Notes: generated from the letters alone by a model not told the origin. DNA of 43,776 nt from Cytophagaceae bacterium (GCA_021151805.1 JAGKWN010000025.1:1-43776); one strand, 5' to 3'. Counted from the first letter of the stretch, positions 1 to 9,761 are shown. Made by a program: numbers and translations.

Positions 1-25
1 GAAGGAAAATTTTCCTTCTATTCAA

Positions 26-520
26 TTATTCATTTACCAGCAGATATTGTTCAAGATTATCCAGGCAGATCATTGGATAATCGTGTCTGTCAGTAGTAGA
101 TTTCTGAACTACTTCAATTGCTTTTAAATATTCTGAACTGGATTTTGCAGTACTTACCAGGATCTCATGTTCTTCCAGTGTGTTGAAGGTGTCTTCTGCA
201 AAGTTGAAATGCGGATGAGCAGTTTTGGTATCAATCTGATAATGACGCAATGCTATTTTGATCGGGTTGCTTTTGAATGGAAAGCGATAGCCGTAACGTG
301 TAATCTTATCTTCAGAGCCGCATTTATCCAGGTGCGACGGACTTAAATATTCCATTTCATATTCAATAAAATCATATTCTTTGCTGATGGCAATAATGAT
401 TTTAGAATTGCATTTGTGAATATTTTGATTCTGAGCAAAAAGTAACAGCCTTAAATAGATAACTCTACCGTCATCTCTGGTTTTGAAATTGTAGGTGATG
501 CAATAGTAAGACTTGAGCAT
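26..520 (-). CDS. Hypothetical protein, 164 aa
   Basis: I do not recognise this family. The ATG at 520 opens a 164-residue frame with no signal peptide or membrane segment, so it is probably cytosolic. It is rich in charged and aromatic residues and has an HPHFNF stretch near residue 103 followed by an acidic segment (EDTFNTLEEHE). The frame is intact and closes with a stop at 26. The next gene at 698-958 is on the same strand but about 180 bases upstream, so they are probably not one tight operon. The 521-697 gap is AT-rich and shows no other gene. Confidence 0.6.
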   Translation of the reverse strand: MLKSYYCITYNFKTRDDGRVIYLRLLLFAQNQNIHKCNSKIIIAISKEYDFIEYEMEYLSPSHLDKCGSEDKITRYGYRFPFKSNPIKIALRHYQIDTKTAHPHFNFAEDTFNTLEEHEILVSTAKSSSEYLKAIEVVQKSTTDRHDYPMICLDNLEQYLLVNE

Positions 521-697
521 TAGTAATTTTTCTTGGGGATATGCTACTAATATACAACCTGAAAAGAACGAATAAAAGTATTTAGGTACTCCGGTGATAT
601 ATAATTAAAAAATAGTCATCCATGCCCTTAATTATGGTATTAATTCTATAATTAAAGGAATGAAATCAAGTCCGAGACAAAGCCAGGTCAACCGTAC

Positions 698-958
698 TTA
701 AAAATTTTTAGGATAGGTGCTTTTTAGCCATTCATCAATTGCTTCAATAGAGTCAAACAAGTGTTCGGTCTCTTCTCCGTTTACATGGCTGCCATTGAAA
801 TCGTCGATGTAAATTTCAACTTCAGCATTACGGTCTTTAATGTGTTCCCGCATGCTTGTTACCAAACCGTTGAACAAGGCATGATTGAATGTAGAAGCCT
901 CAGTTAAAATAGCATGATTGATTTTTAAGATCCGGGTGTTTGTTGTTATCTGTTCCAT
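698..958 (-). CDS. Hypothetical protein, 86 aa
   Basis: A short acidic protein of unrecognised family. It starts MEQITTNTRILKINHAIL and ends in a predicted helix around EAIDEWLKSTYPKNF. There is no signal peptide or transmembrane segment. The overall pattern of short strands then helix (residues 40-55, VEIYIDDFNG) could be a small alpha/beta fold, but that is inference. It is transcribed divergently from the SRPBCC gene at 1117, so the 959-1116 gap should hold promoters for both. Confidence 0.55.
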   Translation of the reverse strand: MEQITTNTRILKINHAILTEASTFNHALFNGLVTSMREHIKDRNAEVEIYIDDFNGSHVNGEETEHLFDSIEAIDEWLKSTYPKNF

Positions 959-1116
959 AGCTGTAAAAGTGGTTTGTGGATGTATTATAATTTACATTTT
1001 TTTTTCAGGAAATGCAATTACAACATTTTAAAGAATCGTTATAAGTTCGCCATTTAAGCTTGCTAATGGGTTTTTGAGAAATTAAATTCAATTGTCAATC
1101 ACAAAACTCTACAGCT

Positions 1117-1818
1117 ATGGAAAAGAAATCAAACATCAATGTATCAAATACAGAACGTATCGCATCAGTACTTGCAGGTTCGTATTTCATGTATCGTTCA
1201 TTGAAGCGTCAACCCAAAAACTATGCAGCAATCGCATCAGCCGGACTTTTATTATACAGGGGTGTTACGGGGCATTGTCCTGCTTATGCAGCAGCAGGTA
1301 AAAACAGATTACCAGATCCTGCACACAACATAAATATTGAAACATCTGTGATTGTTAACCGCCCGGTTGATACAGTATATTCCTTTTGGCGAAGACTGGA
1401 AAACCTTCCGTTGTTTATGAAACATCTGAAAAGTGTTAAACAGAAAGATGGCGGCAGATCTGATTGGGAAGCTTTTTTACCCGGAGGTTTAGGTAGTATA
1501 CACTGGGAAGCTGAAATTGTAAATGAAAAGCCCGGTGAAGTAATTGCCTGGAATTCTCTTCCGGACTCAACCATTCAGAATGCCGGCAAGGTTACCTTTG
1601 AAGATGCAGGTGTGTTGGGTACCGTGCTGCACGTAGTAATCAGTTACCAGGCACCATTGGGTATTGCAGGAGAAAAAGTATTGGAACTGTTTACTCCAAG
1701 ATTTGAAAAAATGATCAAACAGGATATCGCGAATTTTAAGCAATATGTTGAAACGGGCCGATTGCCCGAAGATAAAGCGCATACAGAGCCAAGCGAAAAA
1801 TCTATCTATACTCTCTGA
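1117..1818 (+). CDS. SRPBCC-family protein with N-terminal membrane hairpin (YgaP/DUF2892-like)
   Basis: Residues about 8-60 look like the short DUF2892/YgaP-type membrane hairpin: a segment around SVLAGSYFMYRSL, a second hydrophobic run AAIASAGLLLYRG, then GHCPAYAA. From about residue 70 onward the protein matches the START/SRPBCC ligand-binding pattern, opening with ETSVIVNRPVDTVYSFWR and continuing with ENLPLFMKHLKSV. SRPBCC folds bind hydrophobic ligands; the ligand here is not readable. This two-domain layout is known in Bacteroidota and cyanobacteria, usually annotated cyclase/dehydrase. The start at 1117 is preferred because the hairpin begins there; the overlapping frame from 1092 is a shadow. 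A lipocalin follows 49 bases downstream on the same strand, so an envelope or lipid-related pair is plausible. Confidence 0.8.
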   Translation: MEKKSNINVSNTERIASVLAGSYFMYRSLKRQPKNYAAIASAGLLLYRGVTGHCPAYAAAGKNRLPDPAHNINIETSVIVNRPVDTVYSFWRRLENLPLFMKHLKSVKQKDGGRSDWEAFLPGGLGSIHWEAEIVNEKPGEVIAWNSLPDSTIQNAGKVTFEDAGVLGTVLHVVISYQAPLGIAGEKVLELFTPRFEKMIKQDIANFKQYVETGRLPEDKAHTEPSEKSIYTL

Positions 1819-1867
1819 TTGCTATTATAAATATTCTTCAGGAATTAGCATTTATCTAAAATCAGCT

Positions 1868-2410
1868 ATGGAAAAGAAGTTTATGATTAAATCATTACTG
1901 ATAGCCTCATCGGCTTTATTGGTATTGTCGGCTATGAAGCCCAAAGGGAAGGACTTTGAAGTTGTTAGGCCTTTTGATAAAAAAAAATATCTAGGCAAGT
2001 GGTATGAAATTGCCCGGCTGGATTATTTCTGGGAGCGTAATCTGGATAATGTGACCGCAACCTATTCATTGGATGAGGCTGGCAGAATCAAAGTTGATAA
2101 TAAAGGATATGATACCCTGAAAGGTAAATGGAAACAAAGCATCGGTAAAGCAAAGTCTGTAGCAGACCCGCAGGAGGGAAGGCTTAAGGTCTCGTTCTTT
2201 GGTCCGTTTTATGCTGGCTACAATGTTGTTGCAGTAGATGAAGAATATAAATATGCGCTAGTTGCCGGAGAGAATACGAAGTATCTATGGCTTCTTTCCC
2301 GCGAAAAAAATATACCTGAAAAAATAACAGGTGAATACCTGGAAAAGGCCCGGTCATTGGGTTACAATACCGATCAGCTTATCTGGGTAAAACACGACCG
2401 CGACGAGTAG
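1868..2410 (+). CDS. blc: Lipocalin, Blc type
   Basis: A 180-residue bacterial lipocalin. The family signature G-x-W-Y-E is present as YLGKWYEIARLDYFWERN (about residues 38-55), followed by strand patterns such as NVTATYSL and YNVVAVDEEYKYALVAG, and the family motif YLWLLSRE. Bacterial Blc proteins bind fatty acids or lysophospholipids and act in the outer membrane or periplasm. The ATG at 1868 is chosen because it is directly followed by a signal-like segment (MIKSLLIASSALLVLSAM); the open frame back to 1745 overlaps the previous gene. Unlike E. coli Blc there is no lipobox cysteine, so it is probably soluble periplasmic or anchored by an uncleaved helix. It probably forms a unit with the SRPBCC gene upstream. 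Confidence 0.88.
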   Translation: MEKKFMIKSLLIASSALLVLSAMKPKGKDFEVVRPFDKKKYLGKWYEIARLDYFWERNLDNVTATYSLDEAGRIKVDNKGYDTLKGKWKQSIGKAKSVADPQEGRLKVSFFGPFYAGYNVVAVDEEYKYALVAGENTKYLWLLSREKNIPEKITGEYLEKARSLGYNTDQLIWVKHDRDE

Positions 2411-2466
2411 AATTATTGTTTTGTATTATTTGAACAAAGGCAGATATTAATTAAATTACTGCCTAT

Positions 2467-5400
2467 ATGAATGCTGCAAAACGAATAATTCTGCTGCTAA
2501 CCGCAGCCGTTTTTTGTATCCTTACTAGCAATGCTGTACTGGCTCAGCAACTCACTTTATTTAATATCGATACGAGTTCTTATCCTGTCGTAAAAGCAAA
2601 TTTTTTTGCCATAGATGCTTTTGAAAGCCAGATAACAACATTGAAAAAGGAAGATGTTTTTATTAAAGAAAATTCCATCAATCAACAGGTATTGAAGGTT
2701 GTTAATCCGGTTGCAGTCAAGCCCAAGCCGATTTCTCTGGTATTGACCGTTGATATTTCCGGCTCCATGGAAACAGAGTACATGAAGCTTGCCAAAAGCG
2801 CTGCTACAGCTATCGTTAAAAAAATACCGCTGGATGTTTCGGAATGTGCGGTGACAAGTTTTGATGATATTAGTTTTGTTAATACGGACTTTACAAGAGA
2901 TCGTAACAAACTACTCCAAACCATACAGGCATTGACCCCTGCTGGTGGTACAGATTATAATAAAGGCTTTACAAAGTCAGATGCCGGCGGACTTGATATC
3001 TTAAAAAACGGATTACACGAAAAAGTATTGATCTTTTTAACCGATGGTTATGGTGATGTAGATCCTTCAGCAATCATACAAAAGGCACAGGCAATGGGTG
3101 CGCATGTGTATGCGATCACCTTGGGGATGAATGCACCCGATGAATTAAAACGTGTGGTGAAAGCTACCCAGGGGGCATTTTATGAAAATGTTGTTTCTGA
3201 ACAGGAGGTCAATGCGATTTATCTGAGCATCTTATATCGTGCTCAGGGGCTGGCAGCGTCAAGCATTGAATGGAACAGTACAACTACCTGTGGTTATTCT
3301 AAGAAAGTATTATTCGGCGAAAATAGTAACAGTATGCGGCAGGCTGCCATGCAATATAGTGTACCGCCGGCACATGTTGTACGGCTTGTATCGGATGCCG
3401 GTACACTTACCTTTAATGAAAGGATAAAAGAAGTATCCGTAACGGTAAAAGCTGTAAACGGAGATTTTACTGTTACTGCTTTTAATTCATCCAAAGCCTT
3501 CTTTGCAATTGATGCAGCGTCTTTTCCCCGGACAATCAAAAAAGATTCAACGGTAACATTTACGGTAAAGCATACAGGATCTTTGAATGAATTTGGTGCA
3601 GGAAGAATTGAACTTACTTCCGCTGGTTGTCAGTCTGCATTTGTTTATTTTCAATACCAACCCCTGACTGATAAGCCTGTTGTAAACCTTGTTTTTCCTG
3701 ATGGAAAAGAAAAGCTCATTGCCGGTGAAGATACGCTCATTCGCTGGAGTGTACAGAATGTGACAGATCCGGTTAAAGTGTCGTTTAGCTCTAATGGTGG
3801 TAAAAACTGGATTGTTGTAATCGATAGCAGCAGAGCTGATTTGCTGAACTGGAAGATACCGAATAAGCCTGGCGATAATAATCTGATCAAGGTTGAAGCA
3901 CTTGCCACGCAAAAGAAAAATGCAATAGAGTCAAAAGTCGTGTATGATGGCTTTAAAGATATTATGAATGCCTATAATCTGAGTCCGGATGGAAGCAGGT
4001 ATATTACACAAACCGCCACCGAATTATTTTTACATGATACCTATACCAATACCGTGATCAATAAAATAAAAAACACCATCAAAAAAGGATATTTTATTTT
4101 TTCACCCGATGGCAGGTATATTTTTATTTACGATGAAGGCAAGCCTGTGCGAGTATATAACGGCTATACATTTGAGTTGATTGAAGAGTGGGGCGTGTTT
4201 AAATACACATTAAGTAATTTTATCGAACCTTATATCAATAATGATCTTACACAGTATGTAGCCCGAGATGCCAGCGGTAAGCTGGGGATCTTTCATTTTA
4301 AAACCGGCGGCATTGTTAAAATGGTTGATTTTGTAAAAGGACGGGAGATTACAGATTTTACAAACAATTACATTGTGTCTATAGATGAAACGAACCATCA
4401 TGCCTGGGTTTGGGACTATGGAAAAGAAACGCGGGTGCTTGAAATATCAGTTCCAAAGGAACAGATCGTCAATGCTGAATTCAATGAAGATGAAAACGTA
4501 TTGTTGGTGTATACCTGGGGAGCAGACGGAGCGAACCAGGATTTTACTGCATACGATCTGAGCGGAAAACAATTGTATAGCTATAAGAATTCTGCGCGCG
4601 CATTCATGTCGCTTGATACATACAGCAATTATGCCTTATGCTCCGTTGGAAATTATCCAACCTTGATCGACATGAATACCGGCAAAGTATTGCATACATA
4701 TACCTTGCCGGGCTCTGTAAAATTTGGTTGGTTCGTTCCGTTTAGCAATGGGAAGTATGTGTTGTTTACCAGTACTACATCAGACAATGTATACATGGCT
4801 ACATCCGGCATTGAAGATCCGCGAAGCAGCCAGGCATCAGACCAGTCAGCAGCAGTGTTTACAATTCTTTCAGCAAAACCGGCTGTTAAGAAAATAACAT
4901 TTGCTCAGGTGTATGTTGGTGATACGAAAGACAGTGTAGTTACTGCGTGTATTAAAAATATTGTTCCTGCTGGTATCACCGTTCGTGAGATAAGTATTGA
5001 CGGTGCAGATGCTGCAGCGTTTAAGGTTCTGAAGCCCATAACATCAGTTGATGTGGAAGCTTTGTCGGCGCGTGATGTGGAGATTCGGTTTGCTCCGGTT
5101 AAAACAGGTTTACACCAAGCAGTACTGAAAGTAATTACATGGAACGATACCGTACGTGCGACTATTTCCGGCACGGGTGTTATAAAACCTTATAGCTTGA
5201 ATTTGACCGAACTGGATATGGGAGCGGTAGAAGTAGGAACGGTTAAGGATACAACATTTACTGCTGTGCTTACCAATACCAGTACTGCATCGATGAACAT
5301 AACTTCTGTCCGTCTTACAGGACCGGATAAAACACAGTTTAAAATTCTTTCGCCAACAACCTTCACAATCGCAGCCGGAACTTCTGCCAGTGTTAAACTT

Positions 5401-6402
5401 AATTTTGCTCCGAACCAACGCGGACGTACATCAACTTCGATCACTGTTCAGATCAGCAATGCTGTTAGCCTGTTGGAGTTGCCAGTATATGCGGAAGGTG
5501 TTTCACCCAGACAATATCATCTAACGTTTAATTTTATTGACGCAATAACCAAGACTGCTGTAGCGGCAGCTGTTAAAGGCATGGATCGTCAGTCGAAAAA
5601 TGACATTGTGTGTATTTCTCTCAACAATGGTAAGAGCGCGGTGTCTAATGTGTATGCAGACCGTATCTATGTTTTCTCCATAACCAAACCAGGTTATAAG
5701 AGTGTTGTTGATAGCATTAATTTGCTGCGAGGCGGTACAGATCCGGATATTACCAAAGTTATAGAGCTTACTCCCGATGCGGTTACGCCTCCGGTTACCC
5801 GAACACTCACAGGAAATATTTTTATTAAATCAACCAAGTCACCTTTGTGGACCTTTATTTCTTTTTATACAGCAGACAAAGTGCTGATGAATAAGATAGA
5901 AAGTAATCCGGACGGACTTTATACGATTTCATTACCACCGGGGAAGTATAGCATGCACGTGGAGAAAGAAGGGTATGTAAGTGAAATTGTAGCCGTAGAA
6001 ATACTGAACGTACAACAAAACCAGACGAAGGATGTTGAATTGTCGCCAATCAAAGTAGGAGAAACAATCAGTCTGCCAAATGTATACTTTGCCCGCGGCG
6101 GCACAACACTGCTGGAAAGCAGTAACGAGTCGCTTGATCAATTGTATGCTATGCTGAAAGATAATCCTACGATGCGTATTGAGCTGTTGGGGTATACCGA
6201 TAACCAGGGAGATCCTAAGCTTAATATAGTTTTATCCGAACAGCGAGTAGCTGCTATTAAAGATTACCTCGTAGCAAAGGGTATTGCAACAGAACGTATC
6301 ACCGGTAAGGGATATGGCGGAGCCAAGCCGATTGCAAGTAATGCGACTGAAGAAACCCGCCAGCTGAACAGAAGGGTGGAGTTTGTAATTGTAAGTAAAT
6401 AG
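2467..6402 (+). CDS. Large secreted VWA - beta-propeller-like - anchor-D repeat - OmpA-domain protein
   Basis: A 1311-residue envelope protein. Seen in order: a signal peptide (residues 1-27, ending AVLAQ); a von Willebrand A domain from about 90 to 270 with the metal site motif DISGS at about 96; an Ig-like stretch; a middle region (about 490-790) with repeated strand patterns like WD40/YVTN propellers (LSPDGSRY, FSPDGRYIFIY); two choice-of-anchor-D/ASH-like repeats (about 805-1015, each with a phrase such as IRFAPVKTG or LNFAPNQRG); a carboxypeptidase-regulatory-like domain; and a C-terminal OmpA domain (about 1195-1311) with LGYTDNQGD and LNRRVEFVI. OmpA domains bind peptidoglycan, so it is probably anchored at the outer membrane with a protein-binding VWA head. 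It follows the lipocalin by 56 bases. Its partner is unknown. Confidence 0.88.
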   Translation: MNAAKRIILLLTAAVFCILTSNAVLAQQLTLFNIDTSSYPVVKANFFAIDAFESQITTLKKEDVFIKENSINQQVLKVVNPVAVKPKPISLVLTVDISGSMETEYMKLAKSAATAIVKKIPLDVSECAVTSFDDISFVNTDFTRDRNKLLQTIQALTPAGGTDYNKGFTKSDAGGLDILKNGLHEKVLIFLTDGYGDVDPSAIIQKAQAMGAHVYAITLGMNAPDELKRVVKATQGAFYENVVSEQEVNAIYLSILYRAQGLAASSIEWNSTTTCGYSKKVLFGENSNSMRQAAMQYSVPPAHVVRLVSDAGTLTFNERIKEVSVTVKAVNGDFTVTAFNSSKAFFAIDAASFPRTIKKDSTVTFTVKHTGSLNEFGAGRIELTSAGCQSAFVYFQYQPLTDKPVVNLVFPDGKEKLIAGEDTLIRWSVQNVTDPVKVSFSSNGGKNWIVVIDSSRADLLNWKIPNKPGDNNLIKVEALATQKKNAIESKVVYDGFKDIMNAYNLSPDGSRYITQTATELFLHDTYTNTVINKIKNTIKKGYFIFSPDGRYIFIYDEGKPVRVYNGYTFELIEEWGVFKYTLSNFIEPYINNDLTQYVARDASGKLGIFHFKTGGIVKMVDFVKGREITDFTNNYIVSIDETNHHAWVWDYGKETRVLEISVPKEQIVNAEFNEDENVLLVYTWGADGANQDFTAYDLSGKQLYSYKNSARAFMSLDTYSNYALCSVGNYPTLIDMNTGKVLHTYTLPGSVKFGWFVPFSNGKYVLFTSTTSDNVYMATSGIEDPRSSQASDQSAAVFTILSAKPAVKKITFAQVYVGDTKDSVVTACIKNIVPAGITVREISIDGADAAAFKVLKPITSVDVEALSARDVEIRFAPVKTGLHQAVLKVITWNDTVRATISGTGVIKPYSLNLTELDMGAVEVGTVKDTTFTAVLTNTSTASMNITSVRLTGPDKTQFKILSPTTFTIAAGTSASVKLNFAPNQRGRTSTSITVQISNAVSLLELPVYAEGVSPRQYHLTFNFIDAITKTAVAAAVKGMDRQSKNDIVCISLNNGKSAVSNVYADRIYVFSITKPGYKSVVDSINLLRGGTDPDITKVIELTPDAVTPPVTRTLTGNIFIKSTKSPLWTFISFYTADKVLMNKIESNPDGLYTISLPPGKYSMHVEKEGYVSEIVAVEILNVQQNQTKDVELSPIKVGETISLPNVYFARGGTTLLESSNESLDQLYAMLKDNPTMRIELLGYTDNQGDPKLNIVLSEQRVAAIKDYLVAKGIATERITGKGYGGAKPIASNATEETRQLNRRVEFVIVSK

Positions 6403-6428
6403 CAGCTCAAGGATTTTTGGGTGGTGTA

Positions 6429-7823
6429 TTAGTCTCCGCCGCCTCCGCAGCCACCACAGCCGCCGCCACCACAACTCCCCCCGCCTGATCCGCAGCTGCT
6501 GCTGCAGCTCGAGCCGCAGGAGCTTCCGCAGTTACCGCCGTTATGCCTTTGTGTATATCCTACCATAGGTTGTAATGCCACCGCAATTGCAACGCCTCCT
6601 AGAAAATATTTCCATTGCCAGGATGAATACATTGTCTCAGAAGAATCTTTCTGAATGAATATTTTTTTAAACTCCTCAGGAAATATAGTTGTCCAGAAAT
6701 ATTTTTGTATGAATTTTAAATATACCATCGCTGAAATAAAACAGAGGACCATTGTGCAAACCAGAAAAAATATATTTTTATCATGAATCAGACCAGTAAT
6801 AAGCCGCACCAGAAGTATCATCATCAAGAACCCTAATACCGAGGCAGTGCTTAAGATCATGCGTACGTATATTTTTGATGAATGAAATTTTTCCGCCAGT
6901 TTCAGCCGTACCCAATTGAATCTTATTAATAATGGTGTGGAATTAACACCTTTTAAAATATTTGCGTAAAAAACAGGCTGAGCATTTTTAAGTTCTGTAT
7001 ATAATACATTTTCAATGGCATCTTGTGGTATCGGCTCCTGTTGAATTTTGATTTTATTGTCTGCTGTGACACGAATGTTTTTTTGTCTGATCATGCGGCT
7101 TATATAGTAATGCGTAACATAAGCAGGGTTCTGGTTTTTAATACTGATCAGTTCCATTGGAGAAAGGTTTGCAATAACATAGTTTTCTTTCCACGATTGC
7201 ACCAATTGAAGCATACCCTTTTTGTATTGATAAAATATAACAGCGATTGATACTATCCATAACGAAATGATGGATAATAAAAAGTAAGGGTTTGGTATTT
7301 GCCGGATAAGTGGTGCTGTTAATAAGTAGAAACCAAACCCGAATATGAGCATGAATCCTAAAACTTTATAGGCATCGTCAGCATTGCGCGAAGATTTTTG
7401 TATCGGAATGGAATCATACGGATTTGAATAACTCCAGAATGCTTCCGGCTGCTTGCCAAAGTTTTCTTCATATACTTTTTTCGTATATTCTTTCGCTTTG
7501 GCAAATTGAACTTTCTGTTTCGGATTGTGTGTAGATGGGACATGGTCAATACGCTTGCCCAGTAAGCTGCAGAATGCATCGTAGGATTGCGAGAAGAGTA
7601 AGTGCTGGTGCCATACAATATCGACCACTTCTGATGGTGAAACCATGTTGCCGCTCGTTGCAGCTAGAAACATGAATTTTTTGTATTCTAAAATCGCCTG
7701 CTGAGTGATGTATTCCGACCATTTATTTTCAAAGGCCAGTCGTATCGAAAAATTGTAAGGGTCGTTGGGGTTGTTGTCTAAAGAAAATGATTCTACAGAA
7801 TTCCAAAGGTATTGATTATTCAT
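6429..7823 (-). CDS. Membrane protein with GRDP-like N-terminus and Gly/Cys-rich tail
   Basis: 464 residues. The N-terminus carries the motif VVDIVWHQHLLFSQSYDAFC (residues 67-85), which resembles the W-H-x-H core of glycine-rich-domain (GRDP/DUF1399) proteins. Then come two hydrophobic segments (about 150-170 and 180-200), a soluble region with SPMELISIKNQNPAYV that resembles the TIGR04222 family, two more hydrophobic segments (about 325-350 and 355-375), and a tail of about 33 residues made almost only of Gly, Cys and Ser. The order fits TIGR04222-type membrane proteins with Gly/Cys tails; the function is not established. It is convergent with the VWA/OmpA gene. The C-terminal codons are GC-rich because of the Gly/Cys run. 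Confidence 0.72.
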   Translation of the reverse strand: MNNQYLWNSVESFSLDNNPNDPYNFSIRLAFENKWSEYITQQAILEYKKFMFLAATSGNMVSPSEVVDIVWHQHLLFSQSYDAFCSLLGKRIDHVPSTHNPKQKVQFAKAKEYTKKVYEENFGKQPEAFWSYSNPYDSIPIQKSSRNADDAYKVLGFMLIFGFGFYLLTAPLIRQIPNPYFLLSIISLWIVSIAVIFYQYKKGMLQLVQSWKENYVIANLSPMELISIKNQNPAYVTHYYISRMIRQKNIRVTADNKIKIQQEPIPQDAIENVLYTELKNAQPVFYANILKGVNSTPLLIRFNWVRLKLAEKFHSSKIYVRMILSTASVLGFLMMILLVRLITGLIHDKNIFFLVCTMVLCFISAMVYLKFIQKYFWTTIFPEEFKKIFIQKDSSETMYSSWQWKYFLGGVAIAVALQPMVGYTQRHNGGNCGSSCGSSCSSSCGSGGGSCGGGGCGGCGGGGD

Positions 7824-8012
7824 AAAAAGAACTTAATAACTCAAATGTAAAAAGAAGTAATCGAGTAATATTAAAGTCTAACGGGAATAGTGGTATTCAG
7901 GTTTTTATAACGTGGAATAGTTACACAATTATCAGAAAAAATTATATGTTCTGAAGGAAAGATTGGTTATCCCTTTCACAGAAAGTATATTATATGCTAT
8001 AATCAAAAATCT

Positions 8013-9119
8013 ATGGAAGCGTTTATCACACACTGGTCCAATCAGCTCTTCGGCAAATTTCAAAGTGTATCAATCATGATGGTATTTGGTTTGGTTGGCT
8101 TCATTGTCAGCATTTTATTTTACCATGGAATAAAATATTTATTGATGCGCCTTTCAGGGACCAGCTATAAAGCGGTAAGCCGGAATTTTAGCTTTTCGAT
8201 ACGGTTTTTTATTACGGTAGTATTTCTGAATATCGGGATTGCTTTTACCAACTTCCAGGACAAGACAGCACACACTATAAGTAAAATATTATTTATCCTG
8301 ATCATTATCTCTCTGTCTTATATTCTGATCCGCATTCTGCAGTTTATAAAAGATATTCTGTATCTGAAATTTGATGTAAATGTTGTTGGTAACCTCAATG
8401 AGCGACGGGCACGAACTCAGGTTGATTTTCTGCAGAAGGTTGGTACAGCATTTATTGTTTTTGTTTCCATTGCAATTGTGCTGATGAGTTTTGAACGTGT
8501 ACGTGAGTTAGGTACAAGTCTACTGGCTTCAGCTGGTATCGCCGGTATTATCATTGGTTTTGCTGCACAGAAATCGCTGGCCAATCTGCTGGCGGGCTTT
8601 CAGATTGCCTTTACGCAACCCATGCGTTATGATGATGTGGTCATTGTTCAAGGTCAATATGGGCGTGTGGAAGAGATCACACTCACCTATGTAGTTGTAA
8701 AATTATGGGATGAAAGAAGGTTAATCCTGCCAATCTCTTATTTTATTGATAACGCTTTTGAAAACTGGACACGCACTTCTTCGCAGATGCTCGGTACAGT
8801 AGTTTTATATACTGATTTCTCCATGCCGATTGAGCCTATGCGCGAAAGACTGAAGGAATTACTGGAAAATGAAGGGAAGTCTATGTGGGATGGTCGCTTA
8901 GCCTTAGTCCAGATAACGGATATGAATGAACAATCCATGCAGGTGCGGATACTCGTAAGCGCTTTTAATTCAGGGCAACTGTTTGATCTTCGTTGTCTGG
9001 TACGGGAAAAAATGATGCAGTTTATTATAGAAAACTATCCGGGATGTTTACCGGTACGGCGCATTGTTTCTGATCCTCTCCTGAATCCGCTTTCTGGTGT
9101 TAAACATTCGGACGCGTAA
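8013..9119 (+). CDS. Small-conductance mechanosensitive channel, MscS family
   Basis: A 368-residue MscS-type channel that would release solutes on hypo-osmotic shock. Hydrophobic segments lie at about residues 20-45, 65-82, 88-112 and 145-190. The last contains the pore-lining TM3 pattern LLASAGIAGIIIGFAAQKSL and continues as NLLAGFQIAFTQPMRYDD, the classic MscS transition to the beta domain. The conserved FENWTR-like strand and a cytoplasmic alpha/beta domain follow. The length exceeds E. coli MscS (286 aa), mainly by an extra N-terminal helix pair. The ATG at 8013 is the first in frame. It stands alone, 51 bases ahead of the Nudix gene on the same strand. Confidence 0.93.
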   Translation: MEAFITHWSNQLFGKFQSVSIMMVFGLVGFIVSILFYHGIKYLLMRLSGTSYKAVSRNFSFSIRFFITVVFLNIGIAFTNFQDKTAHTISKILFILIIISLSYILIRILQFIKDILYLKFDVNVVGNLNERRARTQVDFLQKVGTAFIVFVSIAIVLMSFERVRELGTSLLASAGIAGIIIGFAAQKSLANLLAGFQIAFTQPMRYDDVVIVQGQYGRVEEITLTYVVVKLWDERRLILPISYFIDNAFENWTRTSSQMLGTVVLYTDFSMPIEPMRERLKELLENEGKSMWDGRLALVQITDMNEQSMQVRILVSAFNSGQLFDLRCLVREKMMQFIIENYPGCLPVRRIVSDPLLNPLSGVKHSDA

Positions 9120-9170
9120 ATTCCTTTATGATTTTTTAGTTATCTTTCCAGAATTATAGCATTAAAATAT

Positions 9171-9749
9171 ATGAACGAGTCTGCACAAATTGTCGATACA
9201 AAGATTTTATCAAACAATCGTTATCCGTTAAAAGAAGTTACGGTAAACTATACAGGTAAAAATGGGGATAAGCATACAACCAAGCGTGAAGTATATGAGC
9301 GTGGCGATGCGGCAGCGGCAGTTCTGTATAACAAAGAAAAAGGAACAGTTCTTTTACTGAACCAGTTTCGCTTACCAACCTTCCTGAACGGCAATGCTTC
9401 TGGTATGCTGAAGGAAGTGTGTGCAGGCATGTTGGACGGTGATTCGCCAGAAGTTTGTGTACGACGGGAGATTATGGAAGAGACAGGTTATACCGTAAAA
9501 GACGTACAACCGGCAGGGGAGATTTATGTATCACCGGCGGGCTGTACCGAACGGATTTTTTTATTTACTGCGGCCTATACTGCTGATATGAAAACAAGTG
9601 CCGGCGGTGGTTTACAGGAAGAGCAGGAGTTTATTGATACGGAAGAAGTATTGTTTGAAGAGGCCTTACAGATGATTATGAACGGTGAAATCCGTGATGC
9701 AAAAACCATGGTGCTCTTGTATTACCTGCGTATACATGGAATGATGTAA
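9171..9749 (+). CDS. Nudix hydrolase, NudK/ADP-ribose pyrophosphatase-like
   Basis: 192 residues. The Nudix box core REIMEETGY with the preceding GMLDGDSPEVCVR is clear at about residues 84-106, and the GEIYVSPAGCTERIFLF segment after it is typical of the NudK/ADP-ribose pyrophosphatase group. E. coli NudK hydrolyses GDP-mannose; the group as a whole cleaves nucleoside-diphosphate sugars or ADP-ribose with Mg2+. The exact substrate cannot be read from the sequence. It probably acts in the cytosol. It lies 51 bases after the MscS gene and may be co-transcribed with it. A hairpin at 9762-9805 follows. Confidence 0.9.
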   Translation: MNESAQIVDTKILSNNRYPLKEVTVNYTGKNGDKHTTKREVYERGDAAAAVLYNKEKGTVLLLNQFRLPTFLNGNASGMLKEVCAGMLDGDSPEVCVRREIMEETGYTVKDVQPAGEIYVSPAGCTERIFLFTAAYTADMKTSAGGGLQEEQEFIDTEEVLFEEALQMIMNGEIRDAKTMVLLYYLRIHGMM

Positions 9750-9761
9750 GTAATGCTTTTT

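Noticed and set aside
1092..1301. 69-codon frame ahead of and overlapping the SRPBCC gene
   Set aside because: Out of frame with a gene that has clear domains; shadow frame.
5110..5444. Minus-strand frames within the VWA/OmpA gene
   Set aside because: Shadows of a long plus-strand frame with intact domains and signal peptide.
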